A stretch of 13,926 nt of DNA from an uncultured Rothia sp. (GTDB lineage: Bacteria > Actinomycetota > Actinomycetes > Actinomycetales > Micrococcaceae): positions 1-13,926 of the forward strand of contig CALGXU010000349.1 in assembly GCA_937935205.1 (NCBI GenBank). Reading direction: 5' to 3'. The translations under genes were made by a program, and so were the position numbers. Under the pieces are notes generated by a model. That model was not told the DNA's origin and made no database searches. It saw nothing but the letters and a program-made list of their open reading frames with translations. Numbering within the stretch: position 1 is the stretch's first letter; every line of letters begins with the position of its first letter. Of this stretch, positions 5,737-12,164 are shown one piece after another.

Positions 5737-6690
5737 TTAGAAGTAGTAGGGGTAGTTGGACCAGTCCGGGTCACGCTTCTGCAAGAACGCGTCGCGACCC
5801 TCCACGGCCTCGTCGGTCATGTATGCCATGCGGGTTGCCTCACCGGCGAAGACCTGCTGGCCGAGCATGCCGTCGTCGGGCAGGTTGAAGGCGTACTTGA
5901 GCATGCGGATTGCCTGCGGGGACTGGCGGGCGATGTGCGCCGCGTATTCCAGGCCCTTGTTCTCGAGCTCGGCGTGGGGGACTACGTCGTTGACTGCGCC
6001 CATTTCGTACATGCGCTGTGCGTCGTATTCCTTGGCGAGGAAGAAGATTTCGCGGGCGAACTTCTGACCCACCTGGCGTGCGAGCAGCGCCGAACCGTAG
6101 CCTGCGTCGAAGGAGCCGACGGTTGCGTCGGTCTGCTTGAACTTGCCGTACTCTTCGGAGGCGATGGTCAGGTCAGCTACCACGTGCAGGGAGTGGCCGC
6201 CGCCTGCAGCCCAGCCGGAGACGAGCGCGATAACGACCTTGGGCATGGTGCGGATGAGGCGCTGCACTTCCAGGATGTGCAGTCGGCCCGCGCGTGCCGG
6301 GTCGATGCTTTCTGCGGTCTCACCGCTGGCGTAGTGGTAGCCGTCGCGGCCGCGGATGCGCTGGTCGCCGCCGGAGCAGAATGCCCAGCCGCCGTCCTTG
6401 GCGGAGGGGCCGTTGCCGGTGAGCAGTACGGTGCCTACGTTGGAGGTCATGCGGGCGTGGTCGAGGGCGCGGTAGAGTTCGTCCACGGTGTGCGGGCGGA
6501 ATGCGTTGCGGACCTCGGGGCGGTCGAATGCGATGCGCACGGTGGGCAGATCGCGCAGGATTTCGCCGTTTTCGTCGCGCTCAACCTGGCGGTGGTAGGT
6601 GATGTCGGTGAAGTCTTCGAAGCCTTCGACGGCGCGCCAGTCGGCGGGGTTGAAGATGTCCGAGACCTTTTCGGGAAGTTGTGCAGTCAT
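5737..6690 (-). CDS. menB: 1,4-Dihydroxy-2-naphthoyl-CoA synthase (naphthoate synthase)
   Basis: This crotonase-fold cytosolic enzyme closes the second ring of OSB-CoA to give DHNA-CoA (intramolecular Claisen condensation). It has 317 residues. The oxyanion-hole regions are FCSGGDQRIRG (about 104-114) and SGWAAGGGHSLHV (158-170). The active-site stretch is QTDATVGSFDAGYGS (186-200) with the conserved Asp195, and the C-terminus ends NYPYYF with the conserved tyrosine region. Asp188 in QTD replaces the Gly of the E. coli QTG motif, which places it with the bicarbonate-independent (type II) enzymes such as that of M. tuberculosis. The start is ATG at 6688-6690. The only purine-rich element is AGGG, and a -10-like TAGAAT ends 7 nt upstream, so the mRNA may be leaderless. 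menE follows after 184 bp. Confidence 0.96.
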   Translation of the reverse strand: MTAQLPEKVSDIFNPADWRAVEGFEDFTDITYHRQVERDENGEILRDLPTVRIAFDRPEVRNAFRPHTVDELYRALDHARMTSNVGTVLLTGNGPSAKDGGWAFCSGGDQRIRGRDGYHYASGETAESIDPARAGRLHILEVQRLIRTMPKVVIALVSGWAAGGGHSLHVVADLTIASEEYGKFKQTDATVGSFDAGYGSALLARQVGQKFAREIFFLAKEYDAQRMYEMGAVNDVVPHAELENKGLEYAAHIARQSPQAIRMLKYAFNLPDDGMLGQQVFAGEATRMAYMTDEAVEGRDAFLQKRDPDWSNYPYYF

Positions 6691-6697
6691 AGACCCT

Positions 6698-6727
6698 ATT
6701 CTACGTTGCCTGAGATTCTACGTTGCC
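6698..6727 (-). promoter_or_regulatory. Duplicated -10-like element upstream of menB
   Basis: The 13-mer ATTCTACGTTGCC occurs at 6698-6710 and again at 6715-6727, a 17-bp period. Read on the minus strand each copy contains TAGAAT, a good actinobacterial -10 hexamer. The proximal copy ends 7 nt before the menB ATG. No strong -35 is visible. Two tandem start sites, or a doubled protein-binding site, are possible. Confidence 0.45.
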
Positions 6728-6739
6728 CGGGCATATAAG

Positions 6740-6773
6740 AAGGCCCGGACCGCGTGTGTGCGGCCCGGGCCTT
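6740..6773 (-). terminator. Putative putP terminator hairpin
   Basis: Positions 6740-6753 (AAGGCCCGGACCGC) pair with 6760-6773, 13 of 14 pairs, around a GTGTGT loop. It begins 45 nt past the putP stop and lies upstream of menB. In the minus direction it is followed by CTTATATG, so the U-tract is poor, but the stem is very GC-rich. Confidence 0.6.
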
Positions 6774-6817
6774 AGAGGTTGGGTAAGGAACCTTACCCGG
6801 TCTTGGTTACTTAGGGG

Positions 6818-8305
6818 TTACTTGACCTTTGCAAGCTCTACCGCGCGGTCGAACTCTTCGTCAATGACCGGGTTCTTCTTGTAGGTGACCAGGGAGACGA
6901 TAATCGCGACCAGCAGTGCCGAAGCGAAGCCGGGAACCATTTCGTAGAGCACGGACTTCATCGGGCTCTGGCCCCATGCGAATGCCACAACGGCACCGGT
7001 GATCATGGAGGCGAGTGCACCCTGGGTGGTCAGCTTACGCCAGTAGAGGGAGAGCAGAACGGTCGGGCCGAATGCCGAACCGAAGCCAGCCCAAGCGAAT
7101 GCGACCAGCTGCAGAATGGAGCTGTTGGGGTTCCACGCCAGGGCACCGGCGACCAGTGCCACGATTGCCACGCCTGCACGGCCGAGCCACAGGGACTTGC
7201 CTGCGCTGAGCTTCTTCGAGGAGAAGATGCCGTAGAGGTCCTCCACCAGAGCGGAGGAGCACACAATCAGCTGCGAGGAGAGGGTGGACATAATTGCCGC
7301 CAGAACCGCAGCCAGAATCAGGCCCGCAATGAGGGGGTGGAACAGAATCTGGGCGAGGTCCAGGAAGACCGACTCAGCGGTTTCCGGGTTGGTGAGGGAC
7401 GCCTCGGGGTGGCGTGCAAAGTAGGCGATACCCATGAACGCGCCGCTCAGTGCGCCGAACACGGTCAGGACCATCCAGCTGATGCCGATGCGGCGGCCGG
7501 ACTTAGCGTCTGCGGGGGTGCGCATTGCCATGAATCGCACGATAATGTGCGGCTGGCCGAAGTAGCCCAGACCCCATGCGAGGGACGAAACGATACCGGC
7601 GAAGGTGGTGCCCGCGAAGATGCTCAGTGCGTCGGGGCGTACCTGGCTGATGGACTCAACCACGGGGCCCACGCCGCCGAGGTCAATAATGGTGACGACC
7701 GGAACGGCAATCAGCGCTGCGAGCATGAGCAGGCCCTGAACCATGTCGGTGTAGGATGCGCCCATGAAGCCGCCGAAGAAGGTGTAGAACACGGTGATGC
7801 CTGCCAGCAGGAGCATACCGGTGTGGTATTCCTGACCGAAGGAGGACTTGAAGAACAGGCCGCCGGACACCATACCGGAGGAGACGTAGAAGGTGAAGAA
7901 CACCAGAATCACGACGCCGGAGACGATGCGCAACACGCGCTTGGTGTCATGGAGGCGGTTGCTCAGGAAGACGGGGACGGTCACTGCGTCGCCGGCAACT
8001 TCGGTGTAGCTACGCAGTCGCGGTGCCACGAACTTCCAGTTGCACCATGCGCCGATGGTCAGACCGACGGCGAGCCATGCCTGGGAGAGGCCGCTGAGGT
8101 AGACGGCGCCGGGCAGACCCATGAGGAGCCAGCCGGACATATCGGAGGCGCCCGCTGAGAGTGCGGCGACGGTGGGGGAGAGCTGTCGCCCGCCCAGCAC
8201 ATAGTCGTCGAGGCTGTTGTTCTTGCTATTTGCCCATAGGCCGATTGCGATCATGGCAACAAAATAAATCGCCAGCGCGATGACCTGGTATGTACTCGCG
8301 GCCAT
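6818..8305 (-). CDS. putP: Sodium/proline symporter
   Basis: This is a solute:sodium symporter family protein that imports proline with Na+ across the cytoplasmic membrane. It has 495 residues and about 13 hydrophobic helices. GASDMSGWLLMGLPGA places Asp55 and Ser57 at the same numbers as the Na+/proline residues of E. coli PutP, and the total length also fits. FGGFMGASYTDMVQGLLML is a further SSS signature, and the protein ends in a short charged cytosolic tail (KKNPVIDEEFDRAVELAKVK). The ATG start has GAAGGA just upstream. The gene appears to be transcribed alone: a 381-bp gap precedes it and a GC-rich hairpin follows. It separates menB from the rest of the minus-strand genes and has no known role in menaquinone synthesis. 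No proline dehydrogenase gene is in the window. Confidence 0.93.
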   Translation of the reverse strand: MAASTYQVIALAIYFVAMIAIGLWANSKNNSLDDYVLGGRQLSPTVAALSAGASDMSGWLLMGLPGAVYLSGLSQAWLAVGLTIGAWCNWKFVAPRLRSYTEVAGDAVTVPVFLSNRLHDTKRVLRIVSGVVILVFFTFYVSSGMVSGGLFFKSSFGQEYHTGMLLLAGITVFYTFFGGFMGASYTDMVQGLLMLAALIAVPVVTIIDLGGVGPVVESISQVRPDALSIFAGTTFAGIVSSLAWGLGYFGQPHIIVRFMAMRTPADAKSGRRIGISWMVLTVFGALSGAFMGIAYFARHPEASLTNPETAESVFLDLAQILFHPLIAGLILAAVLAAIMSTLSSQLIVCSSALVEDLYGIFSSKKLSAGKSLWLGRAGVAIVALVAGALAWNPNSSILQLVAFAWAGFGSAFGPTVLLSLYWRKLTTQGALASMITGAVVAFAWGQSPMKSVLYEMVPGFASALLVAIIVSLVTYKKNPVIDEEFDRAVELAKVK

Positions 8306-8458
8306 AATGTTCCTTCTCTCCTGGTGATAGTGTTCGCCTGTGTGTATTTATGCGCTACCCCATAACTTTATGAGTGGCATAGGATACAGTCTAGGCTTTG
8401 AAGGGCTGAAAATAAAGTCTATTTGACGCTTAGGGGTGAGGAACTACGGAATAAATAT

Positions 8459-8475
8459 GTATACACTGTGTAAAC
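8459..8475. promoter_or_regulatory. Operator-like imperfect palindrome upstream of putP
   Basis: GTATACAC-T-GTGTAAAC is a 17-bp near-palindrome with a single mismatched pair (8461/8473). It lies about 155 bp upstream of the putP start. The size and symmetry suit a dimeric regulator site, but no regulator can be named and chance is not excluded. Confidence 0.3.
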
Positions 8476-8482
8476 TTCATGG

Positions 8483-8516
8483 TCGCACACGTGGGGCAAT
8501 GTGGGAGCGTGTGCGA
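8483..8516. repeat. 9-bp inverted repeat upstream of putP
   Basis: TCGCACACG (8483-8491) is complementary to CGTGTGCGA (8508-8516) with a 16-nt spacer. Its right arm abuts the T-run of the gluQRS terminator read on the minus strand. Confidence 0.4.
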
Positions 8517-8556
8517 AAAAGCGCCCGAAAAATCCCTAGAATTCAGGGTTTCGGGC
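8516..8556 (-). terminator. Putative gluQRS intrinsic terminator
   Basis: On the minus strand GCCCGAAA (8556-8549) pairs with TTTCGGGC (8530-8523). An inner 4-bp CCCT/AGGG stem and a 3-nt bulge sit above it, and GC then five T (8520-8516) follow. This is a standard Rho-independent layout. It lies about 130 nt after the gluQRS stop, so the transcript would have a long 3' UTR. Confidence 0.65.
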
Positions 8557-8686
8557 ACTTCGGTGCAAGAGAAGTAGTTTAAAAGCAACGCAAACGTTCA
8601 GAGTCGTATTCACCTAAAACGAATTAAACGAAAAATTTAAAAGCTGTTCGGAGTGTTGAACTGTTACACGACAATGTCACAGAGGC

Positions 8687-9694
8687 TTAGAGATCCCTCA
8701 CAACCCACGGTTCGGTAGCCATAAGAGCCGGGTCAAAACGCTCCAAAATCGCCGCCGCATTGGGCACCGGAACATCCGCCGAATGGGCGGAACCATCGGC
8801 GTTATACACCGGAATAGAAGCGGCAATCCACCCCAAAATCCTCGGGACTTCAACGCCCGCCTCACGCAGCTGCGGCAGGGTCACCGCACCATCACGCTTC
8901 GCCAGGCGCTTACCCTCCGTATTCAGCGCCAGCGGCACGTGAGCGTAACGCGGCTGCGCCACACCCAAAAGCTGCGCCACATACGACTGGCGAGGCGCCG
9001 AAGGAAGCAAATCATCACCGCGCACAATCTGCTCAACCCCCACAAACGCATCATCCACCACGGACGTCAGGTTATAGGCGTAGGTGCCGTCATTGCGCAC
9101 CAGCACAAAATCATCCACCAGCCCCGTGTAGGCGCCGTAAAAATCATCCTGCACCGTGTAGCTCGTGCACTCGGCACGCAGACGCAGGGCCGGCGGACGC
9201 TGCGCGCGGCGCTTTTGCCGCTGTGCTTCCGTCAGCTCACGACAGGTGCCCGGGTATGCGCCCGGCGCACCGTGCGGGGCACTCGACGCCTCCTGAATTT
9301 CACGGCGAGTACAGAAACACTCGTAGACAAGGTTCGCCTCGCGCAGCTGCTGAACCGCCTGCTCATAGGCGGCAAGGCGCGTGCTCTGGTACAGCACGCC
9401 TGCTTCTTGCCCGTTGACAGTCTCCGAGGAGGCGCCGGGGCTCGCATCCCAATCCAGACCCAGCGCCGCCAAGTCAGCAATCTGGCGCTCCGCGGCACCC
9501 GGGCGCACGCGATCCAGATCCTCCACGCGCAGGTAGAAGGGCTTGCCACCGCGGCGCGCCATCGCCCACGCCAAAATAGCGGTACGCAAATTGCCCAGAT
9601 GCAAGTCCCCCGAGGGGGAGGGGGCGTAGCGTCCGGTACCGCTGGGGAACGGCTGAGTCGAGGGGTGAGAAGAGGGGGTAGGCGAAGAAGTCAT
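8687..9694 (-). CDS. gluQ: Glutamyl-Q tRNA(Asp) synthetase
   Basis: This paralogue of the glutamyl-tRNA synthetase catalytic domain (also called gluQRS/yadB) lacks the anticodon-binding half. It activates glutamate and attaches it to the queuosine base at position 34 of tRNA(Asp). It has 335 residues. The class I HIGH-type motif is in GDLHLGNLRT (30-38) and the KMSKS-type motif in GKRLAKRDG (261-269). The zinc site is complete: Cys126, Cys128, Tyr147 and Cys151 (CxC...YxxxC). GRYAPSPSG at 21-29 matches the family start. The ATG at 9694 has AGGAG only one base away, too close for normal use, and TAGGAT ends 6 nt upstream, so a leaderless mRNA is possible. The Ser/Pro/Thr-rich first 18 residues are poorly conserved, and a later start cannot be excluded. 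Confidence 0.93.
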   Translation of the reverse strand: MTSSPTPSSHPSTQPFPSGTGRYAPSPSGDLHLGNLRTAILAWAMARRGGKPFYLRVEDLDRVRPGAAERQIADLAALGLDWDASPGASSETVNGQEAGVLYQSTRLAAYEQAVQQLREANLVYECFCTRREIQEASSAPHGAPGAYPGTCRELTEAQRQKRRAQRPPALRLRAECTSYTVQDDFYGAYTGLVDDFVLVRNDGTYAYNLTSVVDDAFVGVEQIVRGDDLLPSAPRQSYVAQLLGVAQPRYAHVPLALNTEGKRLAKRDGAVTLPQLREAGVEVPRILGWIAASIPVYNADGSAHSADVPVPNAAAILERFDPALMATEPWVVRDL

Positions 9695-9700
9695 ACTCCT

Positions 9701-9706
9701 ATCCTA
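9701..9706 (-). promoter_or_regulatory. -10-like TAGGAT box immediately upstream of gluQRS
   Basis: On the minus strand TAGGAT is followed by six bases and then the ATG. This is the spacing of actinobacterial leaderless promoters, in which transcription starts at or next to the start codon. No clear -35 is seen. Confidence 0.4.
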
Positions 9707-9871
9707 TAGGGGTGTTAGATGCGGGTTTAACCGCGCGCACAACTCTGGGTTGAGTGGCATTGAGGCATAAATATTGCTTCTACGGATGCGCGCCGGGCTC
9801 TTCGAGGGGCTCCTGTGGCGATGATGGGCTGTTCAAACAATCCGGAGAGGTTGATAAAGCTCACCACTTTC

Positions 9872-9900
9872 TTGACGCTAGAGATAAGTTTGTACAAAAT
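9872..9900 (+). promoter_or_regulatory. Promoter candidate for the MBL-fold gene with overlapping palindrome
   Basis: TTGACG (9872-9877, 5 of 6 to consensus) and CAAAAT (9895-9900, 4 of 6) are separated by 17 bp. The perfect palindrome TTTGTACAAA (9889-9898) overlaps the spacer end and the -10, the position of a repressor operator. The predicted leader would be about 95 nt. Confidence 0.45.
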
Positions 9901-9989
9901 AATGCACTTTCATTGCCTTGAATTGTTACCGAACCGTAAATTTCTGTTCTCTGAAGCCCGAATAGTCCCGCAAGCACCAAAAATTACAG

Positions 9990-9995
9990 TAGGGT
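9990..9995 (+). promoter_or_regulatory. -10-like TAGGGT box 7 nt before the MBL-fold start
   Basis: TAGGGT ends seven bases before the ATG at 10003 and could give a leaderless transcript. The AGGG within it could instead act as a weak ribosome-binding site for a transcript from the promoter at 9872-9900. Confidence 0.3.
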
Positions 9996-10002
9996 TGTAT
10001 CT

Positions 10003-10911
10003 ATGGCTCGTACTATTGAACTCGCAGACGGCGTGTACCGTATTGCGACCGACAACTACCGACTGAACACCGGACTGGTCCTCGGACTGGAACGGGCACT
10101 TGTCGTGGATACCGGCGCAGGTCCCCGTCAGGCAACCGAAATCTACGATGAGGTTCGCCGTCTCACGCGCCTTCCTATCACCGTCGTAAACACTCACGGT
10201 CACTATGAGCGTTTCTTCGGTAACGATGTTTTCGCGGCAATGGGTGCCGAAGAATTCTGGGCGCATCCTCGCGCCGCGCGTGCAATTCGTAAATACGGTG
10301 AGGCGCAGCGTCCCTACGTCGAGACGCTCGAACCGGAAATGGCGCACCACCAGGGTGCAGCCACCGACATTATTGTTCCCAACCGCCTGGTCGCCAATAG
10401 GGGTGACGGCATCACTTTCACTCCCATTGACCTGGGTGAGCGTAGCGCAACCCTCATGTACATGGGACCCGGTCACACCGACGGTGACATCCTGGTCGGC
10501 ATTGAAGATGTGCTCTTCATGGGCGGTCTGATTGAAGAGGGTACCGACCCCTACTTTGAGGATTCTTTCCCCGATCGTTGGATCGATACTCTCGGTGCCG
10601 TGCTCGAATTTGACCGCTACCGCGTGTTTGTGCCCGGTAATGGTGAGCCGGTGGACCGCACCTTCGTGGAGCGTGAGCGTAACACCATGGTGACTGCTAT
10701 TGAGTCGATTCGTGCTTCCACTTTGGATCGTGATGACGAGGCGACGACCGCAGCAATGTATAAGCTGCCGTATGCACCGGGTGCTACTCGTTTCCTGCTG
10801 GATCGTTTGGCTCAGCTTGAAGGTGCACCGGTGGCGGCGTACCTAGAAGCGGATCACCCGGATACCAGTGGTTTCACGGGTCCGATTACTCTGGGTCAGG
10901 CATCGTACTAA
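10003..10911 (+). CDS. Metallo-beta-lactamase-fold protein with degenerate metal site
   Basis: This 302-residue cytosolic protein has the MBL-fold layout: an N-terminal strand region with LVVDTGAG (33-40, containing Asp36), the motif-1 segment NTHGHYERFFGN (63-74), GPGHTDGD (155-162), LFMGGLIEEG (171-180) and VPGNGEP (210-216). Active family members carry HxHxDH, a third His in GHT, an Asp in GD and a final His in PGHG. Here His65, His67 and His158 remain. The Asp and His of HxHxDH are Glu69 and Arg70, the bridging Asp is Gly175 and the last His is Asn213. Four of the seven usual ligands are therefore changed, so a normal two-metal centre is unlikely. It may be a non-catalytic homologue, a one-metal enzyme or have an altered chemistry. 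It is the only plus-strand gene among minus-strand neighbours and has its own promoter and terminator. Confidence 0.85.
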   Translation: MARTIELADGVYRIATDNYRLNTGLVLGLERALVVDTGAGPRQATEIYDEVRRLTRLPITVVNTHGHYERFFGNDVFAAMGAEEFWAHPRAARAIRKYGEAQRPYVETLEPEMAHHQGAATDIIVPNRLVANRGDGITFTPIDLGERSATLMYMGPGHTDGDILVGIEDVLFMGGLIEEGTDPYFEDSFPDRWIDTLGAVLEFDRYRVFVPGNGEPVDRTFVERERNTMVTAIESIRASTLDRDDEATTAAMYKLPYAPGATRFLLDRLAQLEGAPVAAYLEADHPDTSGFTGPITLGQASY

Positions 10912-10947
10912 ACCCCATATACAATATGCCTCATAGGGCATAAATAC

Positions 10948-10992
10948 AGGTGAGGGCTGGTTTCTACGGTAGAAACCAGCCCTCACCTTTTA
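10948..10992. terminator. Long hairpin shared by the convergent MBL-fold and glycosyltransferase genes
   Basis: Positions 10948-10967 are perfectly complementary to 10969-10988, which gives at least an 18-bp stem once a realistic loop around ACGGT is allowed. On the plus strand TTTTATAT follows. On the minus strand TGTATTTATG follows. It begins 37 nt after the MBL stop and 31 nt beyond the glycosyltransferase stop, so it probably ends both transcripts. Confidence 0.85.
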
Positions 10993-11018
10993 TATGCCCA
11001 TAGCCTTAGGGTACGTAT

Positions 11019-12038
11019 TTAGCGCTGAACGTACTGGGCGCGCATTGCCTCGCAATCAGCCGTCAAAGAAGCCGGGACATCGCCCATTGCCTCGCACAGC
11101 TGCACAAAACGGTGACGCCAATCCAGGTGCTGCAGCGCCTGACGAATCTGCTGTTCACCCTGCGCGGGGGTCCAGCGGGAGGCGGCATCGGCAACCTGCG
11201 CGAGGCCCGCGCGTGCATCCGCGTGATCAATGTCGATGGTTGCGCCATCCCACAGGATGTCACGTACGGTGGTGGTGTTCGGAACCTTGCCGACCACAGT
11301 CACGCCCGAAGCCAGCGCATCGGTCCAACGACCGGTAATGTACTCCTTGGTCGGGTGAGTGTACGGTGCCGGGCTGACCGAAGTGGAGAACGCCAGCAGG
11401 AACTTCGCGCGGTTCAGAGAATCCTGCAGGTGCTGAGCCGACTCGCGGTCGTTCGCGCCGAAGGGCGGGCGGCCCTCAAAGCTCAGACCCAGCTCGGCGG
11501 CGAGGGAGGCGGTCGCCTCGTCATCTTCGTAGGCGGCGGGCTGACGGCCCACGCGCAGCAGGTCGGTGCTCTTCGACTCCAGCGCAGCCAGACGGTCGCT
11601 GAACTTGCTCCAAACGTCCGCACCCCAGGGCAGAACGCCGGGGGTCTTCACGCCTGCAGCGGTCCAGGGCTGAACGTCATCAACGTCTGCAACGAAAATC
11701 TGGTCGTAGGTGGAGGACTTAGCCACCGCGGGAATACGGTCATCCCAGAAGCTATCAATCACCCAGCCGTAAATCGCGCCGTAGCGGCGGAACGCGAAGG
11801 AACCCTGCGAGATGGCGTAGAGCTGACCGGGGTCAGAAGCAATCACCAGGCAGCGCTTCGAGCCGCCCTTGAGACGGGGCAGACGCGCCAGAAGCTTCGT
11901 TTCCTTGCTGAGGGATGCGCCCACATCCACGGTGTGTACGGTACCGCCGGTGTAGCGGGCGAGAAGCTCCGCCATGGCGTGTACGGGAACCCAACCGGCT
12001 CCGGAGGGGACGGCAACAATAATATCGAGTGAGCTCAT
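11019..12038 (-). CDS. GT-B type glycosyltransferase (family 1/CgeB-like)
   Basis: This 339-residue protein opens MSSLDIIVAVPSGAGWVPVHAM, the first strand and glycine loop of a GT-B N-terminal domain. The linker LPWGADVW (136-143) matches the pattern that follows the first domain in many family 4/CgeB-like enzymes. The C-terminal domain has KFLLAFSTSVSP (212-223) and KEYITGRWTDALASGVTVVG (231-250), where the ExxxxRWxDALASG region is the usual nucleotide-sugar binding stretch. No signal peptide or membrane helix is seen. The sugar donor and acceptor cannot be told. The frame extends upstream to 12068, but ATG at 12036-12038 has AAGGA five bases before it and begins exactly at the first conserved strand, so it is preferred. 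No cell-wall or polysaccharide genes are adjacent. Confidence 0.8.
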   Translation of the reverse strand: MSSLDIIVAVPSGAGWVPVHAMAELLARYTGGTVHTVDVGASLSKETKLLARLPRLKGGSKRCLVIASDPGQLYAISQGSFAFRRYGAIYGWVIDSFWDDRIPAVAKSSTYDQIFVADVDDVQPWTAAGVKTPGVLPWGADVWSKFSDRLAALESKSTDLLRVGRQPAAYEDDEATASLAAELGLSFEGRPPFGANDRESAQHLQDSLNRAKFLLAFSTSVSPAPYTHPTKEYITGRWTDALASGVTVVGKVPNTTTVRDILWDGATIDIDHADARAGLAQVADAASRWTPAQGEQQIRQALQHLDWRHRFVQLCEAMGDVPASLTADCEAMRAQYVQR

Positions 12039-12106
12039 GAGAATCCTTGGGAGCAACGCCCGCCGCATGCACCGGGCTCACCGGGGGTAAACCTCCGGTT
12101 GCGTGC

Positions 12107-12139
12107 GGTGTACACCAGCGGCGAGAGCGTGAATGTCAA
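12107..12139 (-). promoter_or_regulatory. Promoter candidate for the glycosyltransferase with palindrome GGTGTACACC
   Basis: On the minus strand a perfect TTGACA (12139-12134) is followed by 17-19 bp and then the perfect palindrome GGTGTACACC (12116-12107). The -10 is not clear, with TGTACA the nearest match. The predicted start would be roughly 60 bp before the gene. The palindrome may be an operator. Confidence 0.4.
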
Positions 12140-12164
12140 TACATGATAGATAGGGTGCCGTACG

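Larger units (their letters stand above)
8306..8686. other. 381-bp AT-richer intergenic region between gluQRS and putP
   Basis: No convincing gene is seen. From right to left it holds an A/T-rich stretch (about 8610-8645), the putative gluQRS terminator (8516-8556), an inverted repeat (8483-8516), an operator-like palindrome (8459-8475) and, next to putP, its ribosome-binding site. Base composition is clearly lower in GC than the flanking genes, as expected for a control region. I could not pick a convincing -35/-10 pair for putP. Confidence 0.6.
9695..10002. other. 308-bp intergenic region between divergent gluQRS and MBL-fold genes
   Basis: This region holds the divergent promoters of the two flanking genes and no supported gene. 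The right half (from about 9850) is noticeably AT-rich. It contains a TTGACG/CAAAAT promoter candidate with an overlapping palindrome, and a TAnnnT box just before the MBL start. The left end carries the CCTATAGG palindrome (9703-9710) and the gluQRS -10-like box (9701-9706). Confidence 0.6.

Noticed and set aside
5935..6738. 267-codon plus-strand frame opposite menB
   Set aside because: Antisense of a conserved crotonase; low-complexity Val/Ala/Gly translation.
7337..8158. 273-codon plus-strand frame opposite putP
   Set aside because: The translation is His/Glu/Gly-rich, as expected from the complement of membrane-protein codons, and putP itself is strongly supported.
8783..9709. 308-codon plus-strand frame opposite gluQRS
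   Set aside because: Antisense shadow; Arg/Gln/His-rich without motifs, while gluQRS has complete catalytic and zinc motifs.
9815..10066. Plus-strand 83-codon frame crossing the MBL-gene start
   Set aside because: It lies in the AT-rich control region, overlaps the better-supported MBL gene in another frame, shows no domain, and has no gene-like codon bias.
11112..12032. 306-codon plus-strand frame opposite the glycosyltransferase
   Set aside because: Antisense shadow; the glycosyltransferase has a good ribosome-binding site and GT-B motifs.
10003..12038. MBL-fold protein plus glycosyltransferase as a defence or biosynthetic pair
   Set aside because: They are convergent, separated by a terminator, and share no operon or domain signature of a known or plausible joint system.
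12039..12068. Extended glycosyltransferase start at 12068
   Set aside because: The extra ten residues (MRRALLPRIL) precede the conserved first strand and lack a ribosome-binding site, while ATG at 12038 has a well-spaced AAGGA.
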